From Erysipelothrix sp. UBA3383 (lineage in GTDB: Bacteria > Bacillota_I > Bacilli_A > Erysipelotrichales > Erysipelotrichaceae): DNA of 17,446 bases. The notes under the pieces are model-generated. The model was not told the DNA's origin and made no database searches. It saw nothing but the letters and a program-made list of their open reading frames with translations. The position numbers and the translations under genes were made by a program. Shown here piece by piece: positions 6,720-13,470 of the stretch. The DNA is taken from positions 1 through 17,446 of the forward strand of contig DEPV01000062.1 of the NCBI GenBank assembly GCA_002358955.1, read 5' to 3'. How positions within the stretch are numbered: the first letter of the stretch is position 1; every line of letters begins with the position of its first letter.

Positions 6720-7219
6720 AATTTAGAAACGAAACACACCGTTTAACGGTCTTAACCATGTTGGTAGGAATGGCTTTAATTGTCAATATGATTGAGCCTA
6801 CCTTTCCCATTGTGATACCCGGTGTTAAATTTGGACTTGCAAATATCTTGGGACTTTTTGCATTTTACATTTTTGGAGCAAAAGAATTACTGATTGTTAA
6901 CTTGATGCGAGTGATTATTGCATCCATCATGCGTGGAACCCTTTTTGGAACCGGGTTCTACCTGGCTTTTACAGGGAGTCTCTTTGCTTCCGTTGCCATC
7001 ATTGTCTTTTCAAAGTTGACAAAGATGTCCGAGATTGGTTTATCCACAGTATCTGCAACTTTTCATAATATAGGGCAGATCTTGGTGATTGCCTTGATTA
7101 CGCAGACGGGACTGATCGTGACTTATTTACCCATCATGCTATTCATGGGGGTACCAACGGGTATTGTGACTGGCTACTTAGTACAAAATGTCAACCAAAG
7201 ATTCTTACGAATCACATAA
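6716..7219 (+). CDS. Gx transporter family membrane protein (EetB-like; Hpre_diP_synt_I family)
   Basis: A 167-residue, very hydrophobic protein with about four to six membrane segments (roughly 10-30, 38-70, 79-100, 110-155). The N-terminal pattern P-x-F-P-I-V-I-P-G-V-K-F-G-L-A-N-I matches the family labelled Gx transporter or heptaprenyl diphosphate synthase component I (PF07456); the prenyl synthase label is probably misleading for this membrane protein. Such proteins resemble substrate-binding S components of small-molecule transporters and often sit beside NusG-II proteins, flavin-transferase (ApbE) or Rnf genes. Here the start codon overlaps the stop of the NusG-II gene by 4 bp, so the two are translated together and probably act together in the membrane. 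A strong terminator follows, making this a two-gene unit. Confidence 0.8.
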   Translation: MKFRNETHRLTVLTMLVGMALIVNMIEPTFPIVIPGVKFGLANILGLFAFYIFGAKELLIVNLMRVIIASIMRGTLFGTGFYLAFTGSLFASVAIIVFSKLTKMSEIGLSTVSATFHNIGQILVIALITQTGLIVTYLPIMLFMGVPTGIVTGYLVQNVNQRFLRIT

Positions 7220-7223
7220 TTTC

Positions 7224-7252
7224 AAAGAATACTCATTTTGAGTATTCTTTTA
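7224..7252 (+). terminator. Intrinsic terminator after the Gx gene
   Basis: Stem aaagaatactca (7224-7235) with tgagtattcttt (7239-7250), loop TTT, followed by TT. The 11-12 bp perfect stem begins 4 bp after the stop codon. Confidence 0.85.
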
Positions 7253-7259
7253 CAATCCA

Positions 7260-7276
7260 CTTGTGATAAAATGTCT
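7260..7276 (+). repeat. Direct repeat, copy 1 (promoter-like CTTGTGATA element)
   Basis: CTTGTGATAAAATGTCT; 15 of 17 bases match copy 2 at 7382-7398. It contains TG-A-TAAAAT, an extended -10-like sequence, but sits 150 bp from the next gene. The DNA between the copies (7277-7381) holds no ORF or hairpin that I can support. Confidence 0.5.
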
Positions 7277-7381
7277 CGTATCAACAATCGGACAAGAATT
7301 ATTGCTAAGAAATTAACTGTTTTTAGTAGGATGAGTGTTAAAACCAGTAAATCAAATCGTATTGAATGTCAGTTTTAAAGT

Positions 7382-7398
7382 CTTGTGATATGATGTCT
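7382..7398 (+). repeat. Direct repeat, copy 2, containing the probable -10 of the M42 peptidase gene
   Basis: CTTGTGATATGATGTCT includes TG-A-TATGAT (7386-7394), an extended -10 located 29 bp before the start codon of the peptidase gene. TTGAAT at 7362-7367 is 21 bp away, too far for a standard -35. Duplicated promoter elements or a repeated regulator site are both possible. Confidence 0.5.
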
Positions 7399-7423
7399 TA
7401 GAATTGAAATAAGGAGACTACAA

Positions 7424-8536
7424 ATGAGTAAAGAAATTAAATTAGAAGAAGCATACGGTGATGTAAATTTAGAGATGCTTGCTGATTTTGCCCTTACAAA
7501 TGGGATCTCAGGTCATGAGCGTGAAGTTGCTCAGACATTTGAGAAATGGGTAAAGGATTCAAGTGATGAAATTACATACGATAATTTGGGGTCAATCGTA
7601 GCTCTTAAAAAGGGTAAAGAAAATGGACCTAAGGTCATGTTAGCAGGACACATTGATGAGATTGGTTTTTTAATTAAATCCATCGATGATAATGGGTTCT
7701 TAAGATTGCATCCAGTAGGCGGATGGTGGGGCCATGTATTACCATCAAAACCAGTTACTATTGCAACACGCTGTGGAAAATCATATGTTGGTGTGATTGG
7801 TTCTCAAGCACCTCATGGAATGCCAGCAGCAAAACGTACTAAAGTTATGGAAATTGCAGAACTTTATGTTGACCTTGGTGTTAAGAGTAAAGATGAAGTA
7901 TCATTACTGGGCATTCAAGTTGGAGATTCAGTAACACCTAAGGCAGACTTCCATGTCTTAGCAAATCCAAACTACTTAATGTCAAAAGCATGGGATGACC
8001 GTATTGGTGCTGCAATTGCAGTTGATGTATTACGTCATCTTAAAGATGTTGAAACAGAAGCAAACATTTACTCAGTGGGTACAGTACAAGAAGAAGTAGG
8101 ATTACGTGGGGCTAAAACATCAGCTCAAATGATCAATCCTGATGTTGCAATTGCACTTGATGTTACCATTGCAACCGATACACCAGGGGATGATTCTCGT
8201 ATTAAATTGGGTGTTGGTGTGACTTTAGAAGTCATGGATGCATCATACATTGGTCATAAAGGACTACTATACCACTTACAAGACTTAGCAAAAGAGTTAG
8301 ACATCGAAACTCAATTTGAAATGCTTGCAGCAGGTGGTACAGACTCAGGTGAGATTAATAAAGTACACGATGGTGTTGTTACACTAACCATTTCAATACC
8401 AGCACGTTACATTCACTCACATTTAGGAATTGTGCACCGTAAAGACTATGCTGATACAGTAACGCTTTTAACAGAATTCTGTAAACGCATGGACAATGAA
8501 ACACTTGAAGCATTAGTAAATTACAAAAGATTATAA
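7424..8536 (+). CDS. M42 family metallo-aminopeptidase (glutamyl aminopeptidase/YsdC type)
   Basis: A 370-residue cytoplasmic co-catalytic zinc aminopeptidase of the M42 family (PepA/FrvX/YsdC). Expected ligand motifs are all present: A-G-H-I-D-E-I-G with His76, W-D-D-R-I-G with Asp191, Q-E-E-V-G-L-R-G with catalytic Glu223 and ligand Glu224, A-L-D-V-T with Asp246, and I-H-S-H with His333. The A-G-G-T-D-S-G segment (303-309) is also typical. Family members form tetrahedral dodecamers that degrade peptides from the proteasome or proteases; specificity (acidic or neutral N-terminal residues) cannot be read here. The SD AAGGAG lies 8 nt before the ATG. The cyclophilin gene begins 18 bp downstream, so the two are likely co-transcribed and end at one strong terminator. 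Confidence 0.93.
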   Translation: MSKEIKLEEAYGDVNLEMLADFALTNGISGHEREVAQTFEKWVKDSSDEITYDNLGSIVALKKGKENGPKVMLAGHIDEIGFLIKSIDDNGFLRLHPVGGWWGHVLPSKPVTIATRCGKSYVGVIGSQAPHGMPAAKRTKVMEIAELYVDLGVKSKDEVSLLGIQVGDSVTPKADFHVLANPNYLMSKAWDDRIGAAIAVDVLRHLKDVETEANIYSVGTVQEEVGLRGAKTSAQMINPDVAIALDVTIATDTPGDDSRIKLGVGVTLEVMDASYIGHKGLLYHLQDLAKELDIETQFEMLAAGGTDSGEINKVHDGVVTLTISIPARYIHSHLGIVHRKDYADTVTLLTEFCKRMDNETLEALVNYKRL

Positions 8537-8554
8537 TATAAGGAGCTTTTAACT

Positions 8555-9031
8555 ATGAACAACATTAAAATTACAATGGAAAACGGCAAGGAAATGATCG
8601 TTGAATTATATCCTGAAGTAGCACCGATTTCTGCAGAAAACTTCAGTAAATTAGTATCTGAAGGATTCTACAACGGATTAACATTCCACCGAGTGATTCC
8701 AGGCTTTATGATCCAAGGGGGTTGCCCTGATGGAACTGGAATGGGTGGTCCAGGATACGGTATTAAAGGGGAGTTTGCATCAAATGGTGTCGACAATCCT
8801 TTAAAACACACTAAAGGTGTATTATCAATGGCACGTTCAATGATGCCAGATTCAGCAGGAAGTCAATTCTTCCTAATGCACCAAGACTCACCTCACTTAG
8901 ATGGTGACTATGCAGCATTTGGTAAAGTAATCGAAGGTCTTGATGTAGTTGATGAAATTGCACAAGTTAAAACAGATCGTAACGATAAACCAATGACACC
9001 ACAAGTTATTAAAACTATGGAAATTATGTAA
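8555..9031 (+). CDS. ppiB: Cyclophilin-type peptidyl-prolyl cis-trans isomerase
   Basis: A 158-residue single-domain cytoplasmic cyclophilin catalysing cis-trans isomerisation of X-Pro bonds. The catalytic arginine is in F-H-R-V-I-P-G-F-M-I-Q-G-G (about 46-58), followed by G-G-P-G-Y-G-I-K-G-E-F, S-M-A-R-S, G-S-Q-F-F-L-M and the H-L-D-G-D-Y-A-A-F-G-K-V segment, all standard for bacterial PpiB. It has no signal peptide or lipobox. The SD AAGGAG is 9 nt before the ATG. It follows the M42 peptidase closely, suggesting a small protein-folding and peptide-turnover operon (inference). Length is typical for the family. Confidence 0.95.
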   Translation: MNNIKITMENGKEMIVELYPEVAPISAENFSKLVSEGFYNGLTFHRVIPGFMIQGGCPDGTGMGGPGYGIKGEFASNGVDNPLKHTKGVLSMARSMMPDSAGSQFFLMHQDSPHLDGDYAAFGKVIEGLDVVDEIAQVKTDRNDKPMTPQVIKTMEIM

Positions 9032-9032
9032 T

Positions 9033-9085
9033 ACAAACTAAAAAACAGGTTCTGTCTTCATTGACAGAACCTGTTTTTAGTTTGT
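9033..9085. terminator. Long bidirectional terminator between ppiB and the M24 peptidase
   Basis: The left arm (9033-9056) and right arm (9063-9085) pair over 23 bp with a single bulged A; the loop is TTCATT. A tracts and T tracts on opposite sides inside the stem serve both convergent genes. The arms begin 1 bp after the ppiB stop and end 6 bp before the minus-strand stop. Confidence 0.93.
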
Positions 9086-9091
9086 TCTAGT

Positions 9092-10150
9092 TTAAGGAAG
9101 TGGTGTTATGACAATATCATCAAATTCTTTAGGTGCACTGTTAAGTACTAATACTTCATCTTCAGTTACACAGACTAAGTCTTCAATACGAATGCCACCA
9201 AAGCCTTCGATATAGATACCTGGTTCAATGGAGAAGCACATTCCTGCTTCAATGATCGTATTGTTTTTTGAACTGACATCCAGTGGTTCGTGAGTCTCAC
9301 GTCCAATACCATGACCCGTGCGGTGAGTAAACTGAGGTCCATAACCATGGGCCTCAATCACATCACGTGCTGCCTTATCAACAGTTGATAAAGGCACACC
9401 AATTTTAACAGCGTTAATAGCAGCTTTATTAGCTTCTAATACGATATTGTAAATTTTCTTTAAATCATGATTTGGATCAGTAAAGTAGACGCGTGTCATA
9501 TCGGAGGCATAACCATCCAGCATACCACCCATATCAATCAATACAGTATCGCCCATTTGCAAGGTGCGATCACCCGCTTGACCATGAGGATCAGCTCCAT
9601 TTTCTGTAAATACAGTAATGGGATTAAAGCTGACACCAGTTTGTGGTGCTGCAGACTGTAATTCAATCGCTATGGCTTCAAGTTCAGTTTCTTTCATACC
9701 TACTTTAATATGTTTGCTTAGTTCAATCATAATGGCATCATTACGAAGGGATGCTGCCTGCATCTTTTTAATTTCACTGGCATCTTTAATAGCACGTATG
9801 TAGTTAAGATCACTACTGACATCACTTAGCTCAATACCTTTATGAATTAAAGGCAGTACAAAACGTAATTTGGTATTACCATCAACGCCCAGTGTATTGC
9901 CATCAATATGATCTAGAATGATCTGAGTGATATCATCACCATCATTGTAGTCAATGATTTCAATACCTTCTGTAGGCATGAACAAACGGTTTAAGATAAG
10001 TTTAGGGGCTTTATCCTTATAGACTAAAAGACCTATAAAACGTTCATCCACCTCATATAAGGTACCGATGTAGTATTCAATGTGTTTGCAGTCTGTAATT
10101 AGTATTTGTGGACTGCTCATTTGTAGTTGTAATTTTTCTATGTTTTTCAT
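9092..10150 (-). CDS. M24 family metallopeptidase, Xaa-Pro aminopeptidase/dipeptidase type
   Basis: A 352-residue cytoplasmic peptidase with a creatinase-like N-terminal domain (about 1-125) and a pita-bread catalytic domain. All five metal ligands are visible: Asp206 (V-L-I-D-M-G-G), Asp217 (A-S-D-M-T-R), His280 (T-G-H-G-I-G), Glu309 (S-I-E-P-G-I-Y) and Glu323 (I-R-I-E-D-L). Family members remove or cleave next to proline, releasing amino acids from peptides; aminopeptidase versus dipeptidase (PepP versus PepQ) cannot be settled by eye. ATG at 10150 is preferred over the adjacent in-frame GTG (10153) because the SD AAAAGGAG then has 7-nt spacing. It is divergent from the small unknown gene at 10216 and shares a terminator with ppiB. 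Confidence 0.92.
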   Translation of the reverse strand: MKNIEKLQLQMSSPQILITDCKHIEYYIGTLYEVDERFIGLLVYKDKAPKLILNRLFMPTEGIEIIDYNDGDDITQIILDHIDGNTLGVDGNTKLRFVLPLIHKGIELSDVSSDLNYIRAIKDASEIKKMQAASLRNDAIMIELSKHIKVGMKETELEAIAIELQSAAPQTGVSFNPITVFTENGADPHGQAGDRTLQMGDTVLIDMGGMLDGYASDMTRVYFTDPNHDLKKIYNIVLEANKAAINAVKIGVPLSTVDKAARDVIEAHGYGPQFTHRTGHGIGRETHEPLDVSSKNNTIIEAGMCFSIEPGIYIEGFGGIRIEDLVCVTEDEVLVLNSAPKEFDDIVITPLP

Positions 10151-10215
10151 CACGATGCTCCTTTTAAATATTATACACGATTTTATGGTAAACTATAGAT
10201 ATAGGGGAGGAAGTT

Positions 10216-10572
10216 ATGAGCAAAGAGAAAAAAACACAAATCATCATGGTTAATAAATCTTTAAGTGATGATACCATTCAAATTGTCATGCCGCCATTTC
10301 GTCCCATCAGTATGTACGAAATTGAAGATCATTACGATTCTGTTGTTTCTGAAATTGAATCCAATATCAGTGATAAAGAATTAAAAGATCATTTGGTAGG
10401 CTTTGTCAGTGCTTTTAAAGAAAGCATCGATAATAAAGATGTATTGCCCATTGCAGAGTATTTCATGCAATATGGTGCCAATCATTCAGAACCCACCGAC
10501 ATGATAAAAATGTTTGAATTATTGGGTGAGTTCATTGAACAGGCATCGGATGTCAATCGCTTAATGCACTAG
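10216..10572 (+). CDS. Hypothetical protein, 118 residues, unknown family
   Basis: I do not recognise this protein. It is soluble, acidic and probably mostly alpha-helical after residue 35: there is no signal peptide, membrane segment, cysteine or known catalytic motif. The N-terminal 30 residues look like short strands (T-Q-I-I-M-V, I-Q-I-V-M-P-P-F-R-P), followed by helices rich in Glu, Asp and Lys. It has a strong SD (AGGGGAGG, 5 nt before ATG) and its own terminator, and codon use resembles its neighbours, so it is likely a real, singly transcribed gene. A TG-G-TAAACT sequence (10186-10194) may be its extended -10. It is divergent from the M24 peptidase, 65 bp apart, but no functional link can be claimed. 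Confidence 0.75.
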   Translation: MSKEKKTQIIMVNKSLSDDTIQIVMPPFRPISMYEIEDHYDSVVSEIESNISDKELKDHLVGFVSAFKESIDNKDVLPIAEYFMQYGANHSEPTDMIKMFELLGEFIEQASDVNRLMH

Positions 10573-10585
10573 AATAAAATTGAAG

Positions 10586-10620
10586 CAGCAGATTTTAAAT
10601 CTTGCTGTTTTTATTTTATT
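10586..10620 (+). terminator. Intrinsic terminator of the hypothetical gene
   Basis: Stem CAGCA-GATTT (10586-10595) with AAATC-t-TGCTG (10597-10607), one bulged base, then a T-rich run (TTTTTATTTTATTTT). The following stretch 10621-10686 holds nothing I can support. Confidence 0.8.
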
Positions 10621-10686
10621 TTATGAGAATCAACAATATAAAGTTTTAGCATTTTACAGCTTGTGTGATTTAATAATTATGGGATT

Positions 10687-10712
10687 AAAAAACGTCAACA
10701 CAGTGTTGACGT
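10687..10712 (-). terminator. Terminator of the DUF2721 gene
   Basis: A perfect palindrome with 10-bp arms (ACGTCAACAC 10692-10701, GTGTTGACGT 10703-10712) around a single A. On the minus strand it is followed by a T6 tract (10692-10687), which identifies it as the terminator of the minus-strand gene whose stop lies 7 bp away. Confidence 0.85.
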
Positions 10713-10719
10713 CATGATA

Positions 10720-11145
10720 CTATTCTATATTTTCTAAATCGTCCATTTGAATGGAGAGTGCTTCAACTGATATATTCAATTCCAGTAGCAGATAGACAAG
10801 TGACCCTACTAAAGGCAGTAAGCCTATACCAAAGGAATAGAAAGCTAATACATAGGATTGATTAATGTACAGTAACATTGATAATGCAGAGAAGATAAAA
10901 GCTAAAGCTCCTAGTACCTGCATGGATTTAATGTATTTCATGCGTTTACGCAAGTTACTGATTTGCTCAAGGTGATACTTTTGCTTACTGTTTCGATATT
11001 CTTTATCAAGATCTCGAATCAGCTGTGCCAAAACTACAAAGCGATTGGTATACGCTAGCATTAATAATGAGATTGCAGGAAATATCAGTGCTGGAGTGGA
11101 TAGATTAAAAGCCTCGTAAACACTTGTAAAAAAGTCATTGCTCAT
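10720..11145 (-). CDS. DUF2721 family membrane protein
   Basis: A 141-residue integral membrane protein of unknown function. The N-terminal region has the DUF2721 pattern: T-P-A-L-I-F-P-A-I-S-L-L-M-L-A-Y-T-N-R-F (17-36). Three hydrophobic segments are visible at about 16-33, 74-93 and 98-120; between the first and second lies a basic, helical cytoplasmic stretch (about 44-72, rich in Lys and Arg), and the C-terminal tail is acidic. The SD GGGAGG is well placed 7 nt before the ATG, and an extended -10 promoter lies upstream. It is a single-gene unit, convergent with the unknown 118-residue gene and divergent from lplA. No function can be inferred from the context. Confidence 0.8.
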   Translation of the reverse strand: MSNDFFTSVYEAFNLSTPALIFPAISLLMLAYTNRFVVLAQLIRDLDKEYRNSKQKYHLEQISNLRKRMKYIKSMQVLGALAFIFSALSMLLYINQSYVLAFYSFGIGLLPLVGSLVYLLLELNISVEALSIQMDDLENIE

Positions 11146-11174
11146 AAATTGCCTCCCTAGGTTATAATGATTGT

Positions 11175-11183
11175 ATTATACCA
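11175..11183 (-). promoter_or_regulatory. Promoter of the DUF2721 gene (extended -10)
   Basis: On the minus strand TG-G-TATAAT, a perfect -10 with a TG extension, lies 30 bp before the start codon. The -35 at 17-bp spacing (TTATAC) is weak. Confidence 0.6.
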
Positions 11184-11226
11184 TGCTAACGAGTAAAGTA
11201 TAACTATAGAAAGAGGTAACGAATCT

Positions 11227-12213
11227 ATGAAATATATTATTAATAAAAATCGAAATCCCTATTTTAATTTAGCACTTGATGAATACGCTATGAAGCACAT
11301 CGATGAGAAAGAGGATTTCTTTTTTTTATGGCAAAATGATCCTGCAGTCATTATTGGGAAAAACCAAAATACAGCTGAAGAGATTAATGAGCAGTTTTTA
11401 AAGGACAACAACATTAAGGTTGCACGCCGTGTATCAGGGGGTGGTGCAGTCTATCATGATGAAGGAAACTTAAACTTTACCTTTATCATTTCAGTGGATG
11501 ATCCGGGTAAAGTGAATTATAAGAAATATGTTCAACCGATTGTGGATGCTTTAGCCAGTATGGGTATTAAGGCAGAATTATCGGGTCGTAATGATATTTT
11601 AGTAGATGGTTTAAAGATCTCTGGTAATGCACAACGCCTTGCCAATGGTAAGTTGATGCACCATGGAACCATCATGTTTGATTTGAATGTGGAGAACATG
11701 GTGCGATCACTCAACGTAGCTCCAGATAAGATTATCTCTAAGGGGATGAAATCGGTAAGAAGTCGTGTTACTAACATTAAAGATCGTCTCCCTGAAGGTA
11801 CTGGCCTTCAAGACTTCTGGGATCAACTTCAATATTATCTTTCCAATGAAGGACAAGATGCTGAAATTGTCTTGAGTGATGAAGACATTCAAAAGATTGA
11901 ATATGAAGCCATCAACCGTTTTGGTACTTGGGATTGGATCTATGGTACAAACCCTGTCTTTGACCTAAAAAGTGAGAAACGTTTTGACTGGGGAAACCTT
12001 GAAGTCTTAATGAATGTTGAAGCTGGTAAGATTGAATCGGTACGTTTCCAAGGGGACTATTTAGGCCTTTCAGATGTTGCTGATATTGAGCAAAGGCTCT
12101 TGGGAGTACGATTTAACGTCGATGATGTAAGTCTAGTACTGCGTGAATTTAATCTCAAAGAATATTTCGGAAGTGATGCTTTAGAGGACATAATCGAACT
12201 TATGTTCAACTAA
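11227..12213 (+). CDS. lplA: Lipoate-protein ligase A
   Basis: A 328-residue cytoplasmic enzyme that activates free lipoate with ATP to lipoyl-AMP and transfers it to the lysine of lipoyl domains. Motifs: R-R-V-S-G-G-G-A-V-Y-H-D (67-78, lipoate/AMP loop), G-R-N-D-I, the essential lysine in G-L-K-I-S-G-N-A-Q (Lys130), and H-H-G-T (145-148). A C-terminal accessory domain (about 250-328) is present, as in two-domain LplA that performs both steps. An AGAGG SD lies 10 nt before the ATG. It sits directly upstream of the pdh operon, whose E2 has two lipoyl domains, so PdhC is the obvious substrate (inference). No lipoate synthesis gene is seen here, which fits scavenging but does not prove it. No strong terminator separates it from pdhA. 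Confidence 0.95.
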   Translation: MKYIINKNRNPYFNLALDEYAMKHIDEKEDFFFLWQNDPAVIIGKNQNTAEEINEQFLKDNNIKVARRVSGGGAVYHDEGNLNFTFIISVDDPGKVNYKKYVQPIVDALASMGIKAELSGRNDILVDGLKISGNAQRLANGKLMHHGTIMFDLNVENMVRSLNVAPDKIISKGMKSVRSRVTNIKDRLPEGTGLQDFWDQLQYYLSNEGQDAEIVLSDEDIQKIEYEAINRFGTWDWIYGTNPVFDLKSEKRFDWGNLEVLMNVEAGKIESVRFQGDYLGLSDVADIEQRLLGVRFNVDDVSLVLREFNLKEYFGSDALEDIIELMFN

Positions 12214-12241
12214 TTGTGAGATAGACTTTTTAATTCACAAT
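12213..12241. repeat. 7-bp inverted repeat ATTGTGA/TCACAAT after lplA
   Basis: ATTGTGA (12213-12219) and TCACAAT (12235-12241) are perfect inverted copies 15 bp apart, overlapping the lplA stop codon. The half-sites resemble those of Rex (TTGTGA-N6-TCACAA), but the spacing is 9 bp too long. It could be a weak attenuator hairpin, since no T run follows it. Confidence 0.3.
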
Positions 12242-12256
12242 AATTTGGCATAATCA

Positions 12257-12285
12257 TTGAATGTAAGTGTTTTACATGGTACATT
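12257..12285 (+). promoter_or_regulatory. Promoter of the pdh operon
   Basis: TTGAAT (12257-12262), an exact 17-bp spacer, then TACATT (12280-12285) preceded by TGG (extended -10). Transcription would start near 12292, leaving a leader of about 57 nt before pdhA. An alternative -35, TTGGCA (12245-12250), lacks a matching -10. Confidence 0.55.
12261..12277. promoter_or_regulatory. Candidate operator in the pdh promoter
   Basis: ATGTAA-GTGTT-TTACAT is a perfect 6-bp inverted repeat lying in the spacer between the -35 and -10. A further TACAT half-site follows at 12280. The placement is ideal for repression; the regulator is unknown. Confidence 0.4.
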
Positions 12286-12348
12286 TAAGGTGTATTATTG
12301 GGCAAAAAAATGCTCAATAGAGGAATAGGAAGGAACAGGTATTTTTGT

Positions 12349-13467
12349 ATGACAACAAAAAAGAAAAAGAGTACCGCTTTAGATTTTGCAAAACAAATTA
12401 AAGATGTTGAGAAAATCTTTAAGCCAATCCAAATTTTGGATGAGACAGGTAAAGTCGTTAATGCTGACTTAATGCCAGATTTAACAGACGAGGAACTTGT
12501 TGAGTTATTTGAAAGAATGTTATGGTCACGTGCATTGAACGATCGTTCAATCACACTTGCTCGTCAAGGACGTTTAGGATTCTTCGGACCAACAGCAGGA
12601 CAGGAGGCTTCACAATTAGCAAGCCACTTTGCCTTTGAAAAAGAGGATATTTTATTCCCAGGATACCGTGATATTCCACAATTAGTGCAACACGGATTAC
12701 CTTTACATAAAGCATTCCTATGGAGTCGTGGACATGTTGAAGGAAACAAATACCCAGAAGATTTAAATGCTTACCCACCACAAATTATTATTGGTGCACA
12801 AATTATCCAAGCTGCGGGAGCTGCAGTAGGACTTAAAAAACGTGGTAAGAAACAAGTTGCTGTAACTTATACAGGAGATGGAGGTTCTTCACAAGGGGAC
12901 TTCTATGAAGGAATTAACTACGCTGGGGCATTTAAAGCACCTGCAGTATTCTATATCCAAAATAACGGTTATGCGATTTCTACACCGCGTGAGAAACAAA
13001 CAGCTGCAATTACACTAGGACAAAAGGCTGTTGCTGCTGGTATTCCAGGAATCATCGTTGATGGTATGGACCCATTAGCAGTATACGCTGTTTCGAAAGC
13101 TGCTCGTGATTGGGCAATTGAAGGAAATGGACCAGTTCTTATTGAAACATTAACTTCACGTTTTGGACCTCACTCAATGTCAGGTGATGACCCTAAACGT
13201 TACCGTACACAAGCATCATTTGATGAGTGGGATAAAAAAGATCCGCTAATCCGTATGCGTAATTTCTTAACTGAAAAAGGTCTATGGACAGAAGAAAAAG
13301 AAGTTGCTTTAATCGAGCAATATGATGAAGATATTAAAGAAGCAGTAAAACTTGCTGACTCACAACCAAAACAATTAGTTTCAGACTTCCTGAAATCAAT
13401 GTTTGAAGAGCCAACAAATGTTATTGCAGAGCAAATCGCTCAATTTGAAGCTAAGGAGGGAAAATAA
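12349..13467 (+). CDS. pdhA: Pyruvate dehydrogenase E1 component, alpha subunit
   Basis: A 372-residue thiamine-diphosphate enzyme subunit that, with PdhB, decarboxylates pyruvate and reductively acetylates the lipoyl groups of E2. The ThDP/Mg motif runs from G-D-G-G-S-S-Q-G-D (176-184) to Q-N-N-G-Y-A-I-S (204-211). The conserved loop T-S-R-F-G-P-H-S-M-S-G-D-D-P (270-283) is the region phosphorylated in mitochondrial E1. Y-R-D-I-P with G-L-P-L-H-K lies near residue 106. The start is set at ATG 12349; the frame is open back to a TTG at 12298, but those residues (G-K-K-M-L-N-R...) are unlike E1 alpha and 372 residues is the usual length. The best SD (AGGAAGGA, 12327-12334) is 14 nt away, a little far. 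First gene of the pdh operon. Confidence 0.93.
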   Translation: MTTKKKKSTALDFAKQIKDVEKIFKPIQILDETGKVVNADLMPDLTDEELVELFERMLWSRALNDRSITLARQGRLGFFGPTAGQEASQLASHFAFEKEDILFPGYRDIPQLVQHGLPLHKAFLWSRGHVEGNKYPEDLNAYPPQIIIGAQIIQAAGAAVGLKKRGKKQVAVTYTGDGGSSQGDFYEGINYAGAFKAPAVFYIQNNGYAISTPREKQTAAITLGQKAVAAGIPGIIVDGMDPLAVYAVSKAARDWAIEGNGPVLIETLTSRFGPHSMSGDDPKRYRTQASFDEWDKKDPLIRMRNFLTEKGLWTEEKEVALIEQYDEDIKEAVKLADSQPKQLVSDFLKSMFEEPTNVIAEQIAQFEAKEGK

Positions 13468-13470
13468 TCT

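Noticed and set aside
9467..9803. Plus-strand ORFs inside the M24 peptidase gene
   Set aside because: The minus-strand gene has all M24 metal ligands; the plus-strand frames lack SD sites and any family motif.
10692..10712. Perfect palindrome as a regulator operator
   Set aside because: It sits at the 3' end of a minus-strand gene and is followed on that strand by a T6 tract, so a terminator explains it.
12298..12348. N-terminal extension of PdhA from TTG 12298
   Set aside because: There is no SD before it, the extra residues are unlike E1 alpha, and it would begin only about 6 nt after the predicted transcription start. ATG 12349 gives the usual length.
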